Below are positions 32,405 through 42,315 of a stretch of DNA of 64,000 nt, in pieces (position 1 is the first letter of the stretch; each line of letters begins with the position of its first letter). This stretch comes from Prescottella equi (GTDB lineage: Bacteria > Actinomycetota > Actinomycetes > Mycobacteriales > Mycobacteriaceae), in contig NZ_LWTX01000004.1 of assembly GCF_002094305.1 (NCBI RefSeq), positions 62,001-126,000 on the forward strand. The letters run 5' to 3'. Position numbers and translations under genes: made by a program. Under the pieces are notes generated by a model. It was not told where the DNA came from, did not search any database, and saw nothing but the letters and a program-made list of their open reading frames with translations.

Positions 32405-32860
32405 TCAGGTGCCGGTGGGCTCGAACGCCAGTGGTGTGACGGTGCCGCTGCCGTCTTCGCCGTCGATCAGCCACGGCACCGAGGAACGGGAGGCGCCGAC
32501 GCGTGTCCACAGGTCCGTCAGCCACGCCGCGGCGGCATCGACGACCGCATCCTCGACGACGAACGGCGCATTGCGGGACATCAGTGGCACGTCGGGTACG
32601 ACCCCGTCCTCCGTGTATACGATGCCGAAAAGGTGTCGGTGGGCGTCGATGTGCTTGTTGAGCGTGAAGTAGTCGGGCCCTTCCAGGCGAACCCAGACGT
32701 CGAACGTGCCCTCACCGTCCTGATCGGGGAACACGTCGATGCACAGTTCGGTCGCCTCCGCCGGCAGCGCATCGAGAATCGCCGACAGTTTCGCGGCAGC
32801 GGCATCGGTGTGTGCGTCCAGCACGGCAGCCAGCGTCGTCAGGTACTCGTCACGGTCCAC
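32405..32860 (-). CDS. Conserved hypothetical protein, possibly DUF6389
   Basis: A 151-residue soluble protein that begins MDRDEYLTTLAAVLDAHTDAAAAKL. It is acidic, with a predicted helical N-terminus and a central beta-rich stretch (ATELCIDVFPDQDGEGTFDVWVRL written here as adjoining parts ATELCIDVFPDQ and DGEGTFDVWVRL). I think it belongs to the DUF6389 group, but that is recall and not firm. It converges on the hydrolase gene. No function can be assigned. Confidence 0.65.
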   Translation of the reverse strand: MDRDEYLTTLAAVLDAHTDAAAAKLSAILDALPAEATELCIDVFPDQDGEGTFDVWVRLEGPDYFTLNKHIDAHRHLFGIVYTEDGVVPDVPLMSRNAPFVVEDAVVDAAAAWLTDLWTRVGASRSSVPWLIDGEDGSGTVTPLAFEPTGT

Positions 32861-32974
32861 TGCCGCAGACTACCGCCGGAATCGTCCCCGCGGTCCGCAG
32901 GGAACCGATCGACCTCCGCCCACGTCCTACTGATCGAACGGAAGAGGTCTGGCGAACGAGAGGGGAGTCGGAAC

Positions 32975-33151
32975 ATGGAGCGACGGCCGAGGGAGACGAC
33001 GTACCGGCGTCTCGGATCGCGTGGCGTGAGCGGACCACGGAGCCGGGCGCTGCTGGCTGCCGGGTGTCGGCCACGCGCGAACGTGACCGACACCGGAGAG
33101 CTTGCGCCGCCGTGGAATCCGGGAACGGCTCTCGAGGACGAGTCGGAGTGA
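32975..33151 (+). CDS. Possible small protein, 58 residues
   Basis: A short frame beginning MERRPRETTYRRLGSRG, with GGGGAG a few bases upstream of its ATG, in an otherwise empty 300-bp gap (32861-33160). The product is basic at the N-terminus and acidic at the end (ALEDESE), with no hydrophobic segment. The ribosome binding site is the main argument for it. It resembles no family I know and may be chance. Confidence 0.3.
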   Translation: MERRPRETTYRRLGSRGVSGPRSRALLAAGCRPRANVTDTGELAPPWNPGTALEDESE

Positions 33152-33160
33152 CCGGTGAGC

Positions 33161-33910
33161 TCAGGAGCGGGGGAGTCCGCTCGCCGCGCCCTCGTCGAGC
33201 AGCCACACGGTCTTCTCGATACCCCGAGCGCCCGCGGCCGGGATCTCGTCGGGACGGGCGCCGCCGACCGCCGCGGCGACCGCGTCGGCCTTCGCCTCAC
33301 CCGAGACGATCAGCCACACCTCGCGCGCAGATTGCAACGCCGGCAGCGTGAGCGTCACCCGCACCGGGGGCGGCTTGGGGGAATCGGTGACCGCCACCAC
33401 CAACTGTTCCGCCTCACGAACCGCGTCGGTGTGGGGGAACAGCGAATTGACGTGCCCCTCTCCGCCCATGCCGAGCAGGTGCACGTCGAACAGGGGACCG
33501 GTGCGGCCGGCGGCGAACGTCTCGAGCACCTCTCCGTACGCGGCTGCGGCCGTGACCGGATCGCTGTTGTACGCGCCGTCCGACGCCGCCATGACGTGCA
33601 CGCGCGCCGGATCGACCGGCACGTGATCGAGCAGTGCCCGGTGCGCCTGGACCTCGTTACGCTCCGGATCGCCGGTGGGCAGGAAGCGCTCGTCGCCGAA
33701 GAACACGTCCAGCGCGGCCCAGTCGATCGCCCCCGGGTCGGCGCGGACATGTTCGAGAAGGGCGATCCCCGTACCGCCGCCGGTGAGGACGACGGCGGCG
33801 GAACCGCGCGACCGTTGGGCCGCGACCACTGCATCGACGAAACGCTCGGCGGCCGCGCGCACGAGGGCGTCGGTGTCGGCGAAGCGGTGAATCTCGTTCG
33901 GATCAGACAT
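33161..33910 (-). CDS. pgl: 6-phosphogluconolactonase
   Basis: This enzyme hydrolyses 6-phosphogluconolactone, the product of Zwf. The 249-residue protein shows VVLTGGGTGIALLEHV, WAALDVFFGDERFLPTGD and HLLGMGGEGHVNSLFPH, all standard for the DevB/SOL family. The start overlaps opcA by 8 bp and it is the last gene of the pentose phosphate operon. Confidence 0.95.
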   Translation of the reverse strand: MSDPNEIHRFADTDALVRAAAERFVDAVVAAQRSRGSAAVVLTGGGTGIALLEHVRADPGAIDWAALDVFFGDERFLPTGDPERNEVQAHRALLDHVPVDPARVHVMAASDGAYNSDPVTAAAAYGEVLETFAAGRTGPLFDVHLLGMGGEGHVNSLFPHTDAVREAEQLVVAVTDSPKPPPVRVTLTLPALQSAREVWLIVSGEAKADAVAAAVGGARPDEIPAAGARGIEKTVWLLDEGAASGLPRS

Positions 33911-34826
33911 ATTCCACCTTCGACAGTCCGGTCAGGGCGGCCTCGTAGATCTCGTCGGGATCGAGACGACGCAGTTCCTCCGCGAGGCAGTCCCGGGTCT
34001 CGCGTCGCGCCAGGGCAACCAGTGCATCCGGCTGCCCGACGCGGCTCAGGGTTGCGGTGGTCTCGACCTGCGGACGGCTGATCGCGATGCGGTCGTCGTT
34101 GGTGAGCTGCAGTTCGACGAACAGCGGACCCGTCTGCCTCCGGACCGGGCCGTCGATACGGTCCGCAAGCCAGCCCGCCAGGATGTCGAGCGCAGGCTCG
34201 GTGGCCAGCCCCGACACCGTCGCAGACACGATCTGCTCGTGCGGCGGCTGATCCAGCGCCGACGTCAGCAGCGCACGCCAGTAGGTGATTCGACTCCACG
34301 CCAGGTCGGTGTCGCCGGCGGTGTACGAGCCGAGTCGGCTCTTGATGGTCGCGGTCGGATCGTCCGCACCGGTCGCATCGGTGATCCGGCGGATCGCCAA
34401 CCGTCCCACCGGATCCAGTGCCGGCACGGTGGGGGCGTCGTCCGGCCACCACGCCACGACGGGGGTGTCGGGCAGCAGGAACGGCACCACGACACTCGCC
34501 TCGTGGTCGGCGAGCTCGCCGAACACGCGCAGGATCACGACCTCGGACGCGCCGGCGTCGCCGCCGACCCGGATCTCGGCGTCGAGATGTGTTTCCTCCG
34601 AACGAGATCCGCGCGCAACGACGATGACGCGACACGGGTGCTCCCGGCTGGCCTCGTTCGCGGCGTCGATGACGTCCTCGGAGTTCTTGCTGTCCCGCGT
34701 GCACACGACCAGCGTCAGGACCCGGCCCAACGTCACGGCGCCACCGGATTCACGAAGCTCCACGAGCTTCTTGTTGATCGCCCCGGTGGTGGTTCCGGGC
34801 AGCTCGATGATCACGGCCTTCTCCAT
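33903..34826 (-). CDS. opcA: OpcA, glucose-6-phosphate dehydrogenase assembly protein
   Basis: A 307-residue OpcA family protein. In cyanobacteria OpcA is an allosteric activator of Zwf, and in actinobacteria it is required for full activity. Recognisable segments are NKKLVELRESGGAVTLGRVLTLVV, FLLPDTPVVAWWPDDAP and YWRALLTSALDQPPHE. It overlaps zwf by 16 bp and pgl by 8 bp, which suits a protein made in fixed ratio with Zwf. Confidence 0.93.
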   Translation of the reverse strand: MEKAVIIELPGTTTGAINKKLVELRESGGAVTLGRVLTLVVCTRDSKNSEDVIDAANEASREHPCRVIVVARGSRSEETHLDAEIRVGGDAGASEVVILRVFGELADHEASVVVPFLLPDTPVVAWWPDDAPTVPALDPVGRLAIRRITDATGADDPTATIKSRLGSYTAGDTDLAWSRITYWRALLTSALDQPPHEQIVSATVSGLATEPALDILAGWLADRIDGPVRRQTGPLFVELQLTNDDRIAISRPQVETTATLSRVGQPDALVALARRETRDCLAEELRRLDPDEIYEAALTGLSKVEYV

Positions 34827-36352
34827 TCACGACCGGTGCGGCGCATCATTTCCTGCGCGGACGGCGGACCCCAGGTTCCTGCCTCGTACGGCTCGGGTTT
34901 GCCGTTCTCCGCCCAGTGCTCGAGGACGGGATCGAGGATCTTCCAGGACAGCTCCACCTCGGCATTGACCGGGAACAGCGACGGCTCACCGAGCAGAACG
35001 TCGAGGATCAGTCGCTCGTAGGCCTCGGGCGACGACTCCGTGAACGCCTGCCCGTAGCTGAAGTCCATGTTGACGTCCCGGACCTCCATGCTCGACCCGG
35101 GCACCTTGGAACCGAACCGCATGGTGACGCCCTCGTCGGGCTGGACCCGGATCACGAGCGCGTTCTGACCGAGATCCTCGGTCATGGTGGCGTCGAACGG
35201 CAGATGCGGCGCCCGCTTGAACACCACGGCGATCTCGGTGACCCGGCGGCCCAGACGCTTACCGGTGCGCAGGTAGAACGGCACGCCCGCCCAGCGGCGG
35301 GTATCCACCTCGAGGGTGATCGCCGCGTAGGTCTCCGTCTTCGAGTCCTTCGCGAAACCCTCCTCCTCGAGGAGTCCGACGACCTTGCGGCCGCCCTGCC
35401 AACCGCCGGCGTACTGGCCGCGGGCGGTGGTCTCGTCGAGCGGTTCCGCGAGGCGGGTCGCCGACAGCACCTTGATCTTCTCCGCCTGCAGTTCGGCGGG
35501 CTCGAAGCTGATCGGCTCCTCCATCGCGGTGAACGCGAGCAACTGGAGCAGGTGGTTCTGGATCACATCGCGCGCCGCACCGATGCCGTCGTAGTAGCCG
35601 GCCCGGCCGCCGAGACCGATGTCCTCGGCCATCGTGATCTGCACGTGGTCGACGTAGTGGGCGTTCCAGATCGGGTCGAACAACTGGTTGGCGAACCGCA
35701 GCGCCAGGATGTTCTGGACCGTCTCCTTGCCCAGGTAGTGGTCGATCCGGAACACGGTGTCCTCGGGGAACACGTTGTTCACGACAGCGTTCAGTTCACG
35801 AGCGCTCTCGAGGTCGTGGCCGAACGGCTTCTCGATCACCACGCGCCGCCACTGGCCGTCCGCCGACTTCGCCAGTCCCGACCGCGACAACTGCTCGCAG
35901 ACCGTCGGGAACTGGGCCGGTGGAATCGACAGGTAGAACGCGTGATTACCGCGTGTCCCGCGTTCGCGGTCCAGTGCGTCGAGAGTGTGCGACAACTCGG
36001 TGAAGGCCTCGGCGTCGTCGAAGCTGCCGTGGACGAAGCGGATGCCCTTCGCGAGCTGCTCCCACACGTCCTCGCTGAAGGGGGTGCGGGAGTGTTCGCG
36101 CACGGCGTCGTGCACCACCTGCGCGAAATCCTGGTCCGCCCAGTCGCGCCGGGCGAACCCGACGAGAGCGAACCCGGGCGGCAGAAGCCCTCTGTTGGCG
36201 AGGTCGTACACCGCGGGCATCAGCTTCTTGCGTGCCAAATCGCCTGTGACCCCGAAGATCACGAGGCCACAGGGGCCGGCGATGCGAGGTAGTCGCCGGT
36301 CCCTGCTGTCCCGGAGTGGGTTGATCCAATCGTCCGCCGCGGGTCCGCTCAC
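34811..36352 (-). CDS. zwf: Glucose-6-phosphate 1-dehydrogenase
   Basis: Zwf oxidises glucose-6-phosphate to the lactone and makes NADPH. The 513-residue protein has the dinucleotide motif VIFGVTGDLARKKL, the catalytic block RIDHYLGKETVQN and EKPFGHDLESAREL. It starts at a GTG only 3 bp after tal. Length and motifs are normal, so it is the main entry to the oxidative pentose phosphate pathway. Confidence 0.97.
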   Translation of the reverse strand: MSGPAADDWINPLRDSRDRRLPRIAGPCGLVIFGVTGDLARKKLMPAVYDLANRGLLPPGFALVGFARRDWADQDFAQVVHDAVREHSRTPFSEDVWEQLAKGIRFVHGSFDDAEAFTELSHTLDALDRERGTRGNHAFYLSIPPAQFPTVCEQLSRSGLAKSADGQWRRVVIEKPFGHDLESARELNAVVNNVFPEDTVFRIDHYLGKETVQNILALRFANQLFDPIWNAHYVDHVQITMAEDIGLGGRAGYYDGIGAARDVIQNHLLQLLAFTAMEEPISFEPAELQAEKIKVLSATRLAEPLDETTARGQYAGGWQGGRKVVGLLEEEGFAKDSKTETYAAITLEVDTRRWAGVPFYLRTGKRLGRRVTEIAVVFKRAPHLPFDATMTEDLGQNALVIRVQPDEGVTMRFGSKVPGSSMEVRDVNMDFSYGQAFTESSPEAYERLILDVLLGEPSLFPVNAEVELSWKILDPVLEHWAENGKPEPYEAGTWGPPSAQEMMRRTGREWRRP

Positions 36353-36355
36353 TGA

Positions 36356-37477
36356 TCAGCTCTCTCGGGCAGCGGCGAGCTGCTGCGAGGTCGCGTCGAG
36401 CAGCTCGTTCCACGAAACCTCGAACTTCTCGACGCCCTCGTTCTCGAGCACCAGGAAGACGTCGGTGAGATCGATGCCGACGGCCGCGAGCTCGTCGAAC
36501 ACCTGCTGCGAGGCGACCGCCGTCCCGGACGTGGTGTCCCCGGTGACCACGCCGTGGTCGGCGACCGCGTCGAGGGTGCTCTCCGGCATGGTGTTGACCG
36601 TGTTGGGCGCAACCAGCTCGGTGACGTAGAGGGTGTCGGGGTACGCGGGATTCTTCACACCCGTCGACGCCCACAGCGCACGCTGGGGGCGCGCGCCGCG
36701 CTCGAGCAGAGCGTGGAAGCGGGCGTCGACCTCGAACACCTCCTGGTAGGCGGCGTACGCGAGGCGCGCGTTCGCCACGCCCGCCTTGCCGCGCAACTCG
36801 AGCGCCTGCGGGGTGCCGATCTTGTCGAGCCGCTTGTCGATCTCGGTGTCGACGCGGGAGACGAAGAACGACGCCACCGAGTGGATCTCGGACAGATCGT
36901 GACCTGCGGTCACGGCAGCCTCGAGCCCGGTCAGGTAGGCGTCCATGACCTTGCGGTACCGCTCCACGGAGAAGATCAGCGTCACGTTGACGCTGATGCC
37001 CTCGCCGATCACCTTCGTGATCGCGGGCAGCCCGGCCTCCGTGGCCGGGATCTTGATGAACAGGTTGGGCCGGTCCACGATCTTCCACAGCTCGACCGCC
37101 TGCGCGACGGTCTTGTCGGCGTCGTGCGCCAGCCGCGGGTCGACCTCGATCGACACGCGGCCGTCCTTGCCGTTGCTGGCCTCGAACTGCGGAGCGAGCA
37201 CGTCGCACGCCGCGCGGACGTCGTCGGTGGTCACCGTGCGGATGGTGTCCTCGACATCGGCGCCGCGGGCCGCGAGCTCACGAACCTGGGCGTCGTAGAC
37301 GTGCCCCTTGCTCAGGGCGGCCTGGAAGATCGACGGGTTGGTGGTGACGCCGACGACGCTCTTGGTGGCGACGAGCTCGGCGAGATTGCCCGACTGGATA
37401 CGGTCCCGCGAGAGATCGTCGAGCCACACCGAGACGCCGGCCTCGGACAGCTTCTGCAGATTCGCGTTCTGAGTCAT
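36356..37477 (-). CDS. tal: Transaldolase
   Basis: Transaldolase transfers a dihydroxyacetone unit between sugar phosphates through a Schiff-base lysine. The 373-residue protein shows [42 protein letters not shown] (lysine in KIPAT) and [15 protein letters not shown]. An alternative ATG at 37489 overlaps the tkt stop (ATGA); 37477 gives the MTQNANL start that matches homologues and is preferred. It is the second gene of the operon. Confidence 0.96.
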   Translation of the reverse strand: MTQNANLQKLSEAGVSVWLDDLSRDRIQSGNLAELVATKSVVGVTTNPSIFQAALSKGHVYDAQVRELAARGADVEDTIRTVTTDDVRAACDVLAPQFEASNGKDGRVSIEVDPRLAHDADKTVAQAVELWKIVDRPNLFIKIPATEAGLPAITKVIGEGISVNVTLIFSVERYRKVMDAYLTGLEAAVTAGHDLSEIHSVASFFVSRVDTEIDKRLDKIGTPQALELRGKAGVANARLAYAAYQEVFEVDARFHALLERGARPQRALWASTGVKNPAYPDTLYVTELVAPNTVNTMPESTLDAVADHGVVTGDTTSGTAVASQQVFDELAAVGIDLTDVFLVLENEGVEKFEVSWNELLDATSQQLAAARES

Positions 37478-37485
37478 GGTGCGAT

Positions 37486-39594
37486 TCATCCCTTCACTCG
37501 AGCGAGCGAGCGCTGCGCAGCAGCGGTGACGGCCTCGGCGGTGATGCCGAACTCGCGGAACAGGGTCTTGTAGTCGGCGGACGCGCCGAAGTGCTCGATC
37601 GAGACGATCTCGCCCGCGTCTCCGACGAAGCGGTACCACGGCATCGCGATACCGGCCTCGACCGCGACCCGCGCCTTGACCGTGGGGGGAAGGACGCCGT
37701 CTCGGTACGCCTGGTCCTGCGCGTCGAACCACTCGACACACGGCATCGACACGACGCGAGTGGGAACGCCCTCGGCCTCGAGCGCCTCGCGGGCGGCGAC
37801 GGCGAGCTGCAGCTCCGAACCCGTTCCGATGAGCACGACCTCGGGGGTGCCGGTCGAGGCCTCGGCCAGCACGTAACCGCCGCGCGAGACACCCTCGTAG
37901 TGGGTTCCCTCGAGGACCGGGAGATCCTGGCGGGTCAGGGCCAGGCCGGCCGGAGCGCGGGTGGCCTCGTCGGAACCCTTCTCCAGAACGGCCCGCCAGG
38001 CGTGGGCGGTCTCGTTGGCGTCGCCGGGGCGGACCACGTACAGACCGGGAATGGCCCGCAGTGCCGCCAGGTGCTCGATCGGCTGATGCGTCGGACCGTC
38101 CTCGCCGAGACCGATCGAGTCGTGCGTCCAGACGTAGACCACCGGGGTCTTCATGATCGCCGCGAGACGGACGGCGGGACGCATGTAGTCACTGAAGACG
38201 AGGAACGTGCCGCCGTAGGGGCGGGTCGGGCCGTGCAGGGCGATGCCGTTGAGGATCGAGCCCATCGCGTGCTCGCGAACGCCGAAGTGCAGGGTCCGGC
38301 CGTACGGCTGGGCCTTCCACATGTCCGTCGAGATGGATTCGGGACCGAACGAATCGGAGCCCTTGATCGTGGTGTTGTTACTCTCCGCGAGGTCCGCCGA
38401 GCCGCCCCACAGCTCGGGCAGGACCGGACCGACGGCGTTGAGTACCGCGGCGGACGCCTTGCGGGTGGCCAGGCCCTTGGCGTCCGGCTCCCACGTGGGG
38501 AGGACGTCGGCCCAGTCGGCGGGCAGGTCGCGGCCGGTCAGACGGTCGAGGAGCTTCTTGCCCTCGGGCGCGCGCTGGACCCACTCGTCGTACAGCGCCT
38601 GCCACTCCTTGTGCGCCTGCACGCCGCGATCGACGACCTTGCGAGTGTGCGCGATGACCTCGGGCGCCACCTCGAAGCTCCGCTCGGGATCGAACCCGAG
38701 TGCCTTCTTGACCGCGGCGACTTCGTCGGCGCCCAGAGCGGCGCCGTGCGCAGCGCCGGTGTTCATCTTGGTCGGCGCCGGGTATCCGATGATCGTGCGC
38801 AGCAGGACCAGCGAGGGCCGGTCGGTGACCTCGCGGGCCTTCTCGAGCGCCTGCTCGATGGCCACGACGTTCTCGCCGCCTTCGACGACCTGGACGTGCC
38901 AGCCGTAGGACTCGTAGCGAGCCGCGGTGTCCTCGGACAGCGCGATCGCCGTGTCGTCCTCGATCGAGATCTTGTTGTCGTCGTAGATGACCGTCAGATT
39001 GCCCAGCTGCTGCACCCCGGCGATCGAGGACGCCTCCGACGTCACACCCTCCTCGATGTCACCGTCGGACGCGACGACGTAGATGTGATGGTCGAAGGGG
39101 CTCTCGCCCGGCGCCGCCTCGGGATCGAACAGGCCGCGCTCCCGACGAGCGGCCATCGCCATGCCGACGGCCGACGCCAGACCCTGCCCGAGGGGACCGG
39201 TGGTGATCTCGACACCGCGGGTGTGGCCGTGCTCAGGGTGGCCGGGGGTCTTGGAACCCCACGTGCGCAGCGACTCGAGATCTTCCAGTTCGAGGCCGTA
39301 ACCGGCGAGGTACAGCTGGACGTACAGGGTCAGGCTCGAGTGACCACAGGAGAGGACGAAGCGGTCCCGGCCGATCCAGTCGGCGTCCGCGGGGTCGTGC
39401 CGCATGACACGCTGGAACAGCGTGTAGGCCAGCGGCGCGAGGCTCATCGCGGTGCCGGGGTGGCCGTTGCCCACCTTCTGGACTGCGTCCGCGGCGAGTA
39501 CACGGGCGGTGTCGACGGCTCTGGTGTCCAGGTCGGTCCAATCGGTGGGGTGGACCGGTTGCGTGAGGACGCGGATCTCGTCTGTGATCGACAC
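37486..39594 (-). CDS. tkt: Transketolase
   Basis: A thiamine-diphosphate enzyme that moves two-carbon units in the non-oxidative pentose phosphate pathway. The 702-residue protein has [49 protein letters not shown] (cofactor site) and [19 protein letters not shown]. It starts at a GTG behind AGGAG at about 11-base spacing. It leads the operon tkt-tal-zwf-opcA-pgl, which runs without gaps longer than a few bases, so all are likely one transcript. Confidence 0.97.
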   Translation of the reverse strand: MSITDEIRVLTQPVHPTDWTDLDTRAVDTARVLAADAVQKVGNGHPGTAMSLAPLAYTLFQRVMRHDPADADWIGRDRFVLSCGHSSLTLYVQLYLAGYGLELEDLESLRTWGSKTPGHPEHGHTRGVEITTGPLGQGLASAVGMAMAARRERGLFDPEAAPGESPFDHHIYVVASDGDIEEGVTSEASSIAGVQQLGNLTVIYDDNKISIEDDTAIALSEDTAARYESYGWHVQVVEGGENVVAIEQALEKAREVTDRPSLVLLRTIIGYPAPTKMNTGAAHGAALGADEVAAVKKALGFDPERSFEVAPEVIAHTRKVVDRGVQAHKEWQALYDEWVQRAPEGKKLLDRLTGRDLPADWADVLPTWEPDAKGLATRKASAAVLNAVGPVLPELWGGSADLAESNNTTIKGSDSFGPESISTDMWKAQPYGRTLHFGVREHAMGSILNGIALHGPTRPYGGTFLVFSDYMRPAVRLAAIMKTPVVYVWTHDSIGLGEDGPTHQPIEHLAALRAIPGLYVVRPGDANETAHAWRAVLEKGSDEATRAPAGLALTRQDLPVLEGTHYEGVSRGGYVLAEASTGTPEVVLIGTGSELQLAVAAREALEAEGVPTRVVSMPCVEWFDAQDQAYRDGVLPPTVKARVAVEAGIAMPWYRFVGDAGEIVSIEHFGASADYKTLFREFGITAEAVTAAAQRSLARVKG

Positions 39595-39746
39595 GGGCAG
39601 ATGTCTCCTGACATGGTTGTACGTGGAGCCGGAGGTTGTCCGGAGGGTGCAGTGGGCGTCGCCCGACCTCGAGTGCGCCTCCAGCCTAGTGTGCCGCCCC
39701 GATCGGGTCGATTCGGTTCAGGGGTAGCCGCCGTCTACCATCGTTT

Positions 39747-39777
39747 GTAGTAGTGAAGTAGTAAGCGAGGATGTAGT
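39747..39777. repeat. Three GTAGT repeats in the tkt/ctaB divergent region
   Basis: GTAGT occurs at 39747-39751, 39758-39762 and 39773-39777 in the 204-bp gap between tkt and ctaB. The first two are 11 bases apart, about one helical turn. The area is richer in A+T than its flanks and must hold both promoters. A regulator site is possible but not recognised. Confidence 0.35.
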
Positions 39778-39798
39778 CGCGTGGGGCAAGGAGAAAGC

Positions 39799-40788
39799 GT
39801 GCGTACAGGGCATCGGCCGAGCGGACACGGCTTCGGCGGCCCCTCCGGCGCATCCGAGGCGAAGGCTGCGCGGGACACCACCACGCTGTGGGGGCGGGTG
39901 ACGGCGACGATTCTGGCGTACGTCGCGCTGACGAAGCCGCGGGTGATCGAGCTGCTGCTGGTCGCGACCATTCCGGCGATGCTGCTGGCCGATCGCGGGC
40001 ACATCGACCTGGTCCTCATCCTGAGCACGCTGTTCGGCGGCTGGATGGGTGCCGCGAGCGCCAACTCGCTGAACTGTGTGGTGGACGCCGACATCGACAA
40101 GGTCATGAAGCGCACTGCGCTGCGTCCTCTCGCGCGTCAGGCCGTCCCGACCAAGCACGCGTTCGTGTTCGGTATGACGTTGGGCGTCGCCTCCTTCGTG
40201 TGGCTGTGGTGGCGGGCGAACCTGCTCGCGGGCTTCCTTGTCGTCCTGACGATCGCGTTCTACGTGCTCGTCTACACGATGGTGCTCAAGCGCCGCACGT
40301 GGCAGAACGTGATCTGGGGCGGCGCGGCGGGCTGCATGCCGGTCATGGTCGGCTGGGCCGCGGTCACCGGCTCACTCAGCTGGGAGCCGGTGGTCCTGTT
40401 CCTGATCATCTTCTTCTGGACGCCGCCGCACACGTGGGCACTCGCGATGCGGTACAAGGAGGACTACAAGGCGGCCGGCGTGCCCATGCTCCCGGTCATC
40501 GCCTCCGAAACCCACGTCACCAAGCAGATCGTCGTCTACACGTGGGCGACGGTGCTCGCGTCGCTGGCGCTGGTCCCGGCCGCGGGCTGGATCTACGCGA
40601 TCGTCACTCTGCTCGCCGGTGCCTGGTTCCTGTTCGTCGCGCACCAGCTGTACAACAGCGTCCGCGGCGGCACACCGATCAAGCCACTCAAGCTGTTCCT
40701 GCAGTCCAACAACTACCTTGCGGTGGTGTGCTGCGGGCTGGCCGTCGACTCGGTCCTCGGCTGGGACACCATCGGCAGCCTCTTCTGA
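39799..40788 (+). CDS. ctaB: Protohaem IX farnesyltransferase (haem O synthase)
   Basis: CtaB attaches a farnesyl chain to haem b, giving haem O for the cytochrome aa3 oxidase. The 329-residue protein is a UbiA-family prenyltransferase with about eight to nine membrane helices. The Asp-rich motif [15 protein letters not shown] and the second motif [17 protein letters not shown] are intact. A GTG at 39781 is in frame, but AAGGAG (39788-39793) selects the GTG at 39799. It is divergent from tkt and ends at a strong bidirectional terminator. Confidence 0.95.
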   Translation: MRTGHRPSGHGFGGPSGASEAKAARDTTTLWGRVTATILAYVALTKPRVIELLLVATIPAMLLADRGHIDLVLILSTLFGGWMGAASANSLNCVVDADIDKVMKRTALRPLARQAVPTKHAFVFGMTLGVASFVWLWWRANLLAGFLVVLTIAFYVLVYTMVLKRRTWQNVIWGGAAGCMPVMVGWAAVTGSLSWEPVVLFLIIFFWTPPHTWALAMRYKEDYKAAGVPMLPVIASETHVTKQIVVYTWATVLASLALVPAAGWIYAIVTLLAGAWFLFVAHQLYNSVRGGTPIKPLKLFLQSNNYLAVVCCGLAVDSVLGWDTIGSLF

Positions 40789-40795
40789 CCGGACG

Positions 40796-40839
40796 CGTAC
40801 GACGAAGGCCCGCTCTCCGGAGCGGGCCTTCGTCGTACG
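40796..40839. terminator. Bidirectional hairpin between ctaB and qor
   Basis: Two 20-base arms (40796-40815 and 40820-40839) pair perfectly around a TCCG loop. It lies between convergent genes and can end transcripts from both sides. It is the longest perfect hairpin seen in the window. Confidence 0.9.
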
Positions 40840-40847
40840 TGCAGGCG

Positions 40848-41813
40848 TTACGGCACCAGCACGATCGAACCGGTGGTGCGTCGCCCCTCGAGATCCCGGT
40901 GCGCGTCCGCCGCCCGGTCGAGCGGGTAGCTGCCGCCCACCCGCAGCTTCAGCGTCCCGGCCGCGATCGCGTCGAGGACGGCGCCGGCCCGCCACGTGAG
41001 CTCCTCGCGGTCGCGCACGTAGTGGGCGAGGGTCGGCCTGGTGACGAAGAGTGAGCCCCCCGAGTTCAGGCGTTGGAGGTCGAACGGGGGCACCGGCCCG
41101 CTGGCGGCACCGAACAGCACCAGCGTGCCGCGAATGCGGAGCGAGTCGAGGCTGGCATCGAAGGTGTCCTTGCCGACGCCGTCGTACACCGCGGCCACGC
41201 CCTCGCCGCCGGTGAGCTCACGAACCTTGTCGGCGAGGCCGGCGTCGTAGCGCAGGACCCGCCAGGCCCCGGCTTCCCGCGCCAGCGCCTCCTTCTCGTC
41301 CGTCGACACCGTCGAGATGACCTTGACGCCCTTCGCGGCCGCCATCTGTGTCAGCAGCAGTCCCACGCCGCCCGCTCCGGCGTGGACGAGCACCGTCTCG
41401 CCGGCCCGGGCAGGATGAGCGGATTCGATCAGGTAGTGGGCGGTCATGCCCTGCAGCAACGCCGACGCCGCCGACTCGGGCGCGACCGCGTCCGGGACGT
41501 CCACTGCGACGGCGGCCGGGACGACGACCTTCTCGGCGTAACTTCCGGGCGCGGCCGCCCACGCTACGCGGTCCCCGACGCCGAACTCCGACACCTGCGA
41601 GCCCACCTCGAGGACGACACCCGACCCCTCGTCGCCGGGGATGTACGGCACCTCGCGCGCGTATGTGCCGGTGCGGAAGTACGTGTCGATGAAGTTGACG
41701 CCGACGGCCTCGGTGGCCACCAGTAGATCGTTCGGGCCGACCGGCGGATCGGGCACCTCCGAGGGGACGAGAACCTCCGGACCGCCGAACCGGGACACCA
41801 CGATTGCACGCAT
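40848..41813 (-). CDS. qor: Quinone oxidoreductase, zeta-crystallin type
   Basis: An NADPH-dependent quinone reductase of the MDR superfamily without zinc. The 321-residue protein shows GVNFIDTYFRTGTY, GDEGSGVVLEVGSQV, the cofactor turn VHAGAGGVGLLLTQMA and FGAASGPVPPFDLQRL. The zinc cysteine cluster of alcohol dehydrogenases is absent, as expected. It converges with ctaB; I recall the same pair in M. tuberculosis (Rv1451, Rv1454c). Confidence 0.9.
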   Translation of the reverse strand: MRAIVVSRFGGPEVLVPSEVPDPPVGPNDLLVATEAVGVNFIDTYFRTGTYAREVPYIPGDEGSGVVLEVGSQVSEFGVGDRVAWAAAPGSYAEKVVVPAAVAVDVPDAVAPESAASALLQGMTAHYLIESAHPARAGETVLVHAGAGGVGLLLTQMAAAKGVKVISTVSTDEKEALAREAGAWRVLRYDAGLADKVRELTGGEGVAAVYDGVGKDTFDASLDSLRIRGTLVLFGAASGPVPPFDLQRLNSGGSLFVTRPTLAHYVRDREELTWRAGAVLDAIAAGTLKLRVGGSYPLDRAADAHRDLEGRRTTGSIVLVP

Positions 41814-41883
41814 GTTCTTGTTCTACACCGACCCCACGGTCGCGTCGGCGGACGGTCGTGTCGGCTCCGCGGCTACCGCACAG

Positions 41884-41889
41884 TAGTCT
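41884..41889 (+). promoter_or_regulatory. -10 element for the leaderless hypothetical gene
   Basis: TAGTCT ends 6 bases before the ATG at 41896, and no ribosome binding site is present. Confidence 0.55.
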
Positions 41890-41895
41890 GACCCC

Positions 41896-42249
41896 ATGAG
41901 CACCGATACCCAGAGCACCGCTGCGGCCCCGGTCCTGCCCTCGGGCACGGTCGCCGCCATCCGGAAGTTCGTCTCCGAGCACGGCGGATCCGCGAGCGCG
42001 GTCATCCAGCCGGTGGGTCGGGCGGGCGTGCGGATCACGCTCGTCGGCGCCGACGGCATCCTCGGCGACGAGGTCGTCGACAACGTCGCGATCGCGAACG
42101 CGATTGTCGCGTCCATCGACGAGCTCACCGTCTCCGAGTGGGACCGTGCGCTGACGAGCGTCGTGACGCCGCGTAAGGGCCACTTCGCGAAGATGGCCGG
42201 GTGGGTGGCCCATCAGACGCGCTTCCCCAAGGCGCGCAACGAGCGCTGA
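41896..42249 (+). CDS. Hypothetical protein, 117 residues
   Basis: A soluble protein starting MSTDTQSTAAAPVLPSG. After a low-complexity N-terminus, it has a compact region (AAIRKFVSEHGGSASAVIQP, VRITLVGADGILGDEVVDN) and a basic end (HQTRFPKARNER). No family is recognised. It has its own probable leaderless promoter and a strong terminator 8 bases after its stop, so it is an independent single-gene unit between qor and ctaA. Codon use looks like that of its neighbours. Confidence 0.75.
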   Translation: MSTDTQSTAAAPVLPSGTVAAIRKFVSEHGGSASAVIQPVGRAGVRITLVGADGILGDEVVDNVAIANAIVASIDELTVSEWDRALTSVVTPRKGHFAKMAGWVAHQTRFPKARNER

Positions 42250-42257
42250 CATACCGA

Positions 42258-42294
42258 GAAGGCCGGGATCCTGCGATGCAGGGTCCCGGCCTTC
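42258..42294. terminator. Bidirectional hairpin between the hypothetical gene and ctaA
   Basis: Two 17-base arms (42258-42274 and 42278-42294) pair around a GAT loop with one G-T wobble. It separates convergent genes. Confidence 0.85.
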
Positions 42295-42315
42295 GTCGTC
42301 GGTGGGTGCCGCCGC

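Noticed and set aside
37591-39750. 719-residue plus-strand frame opposite tkt
   Set aside because: Antisense shadow; composition is biased and transketolase is certain.
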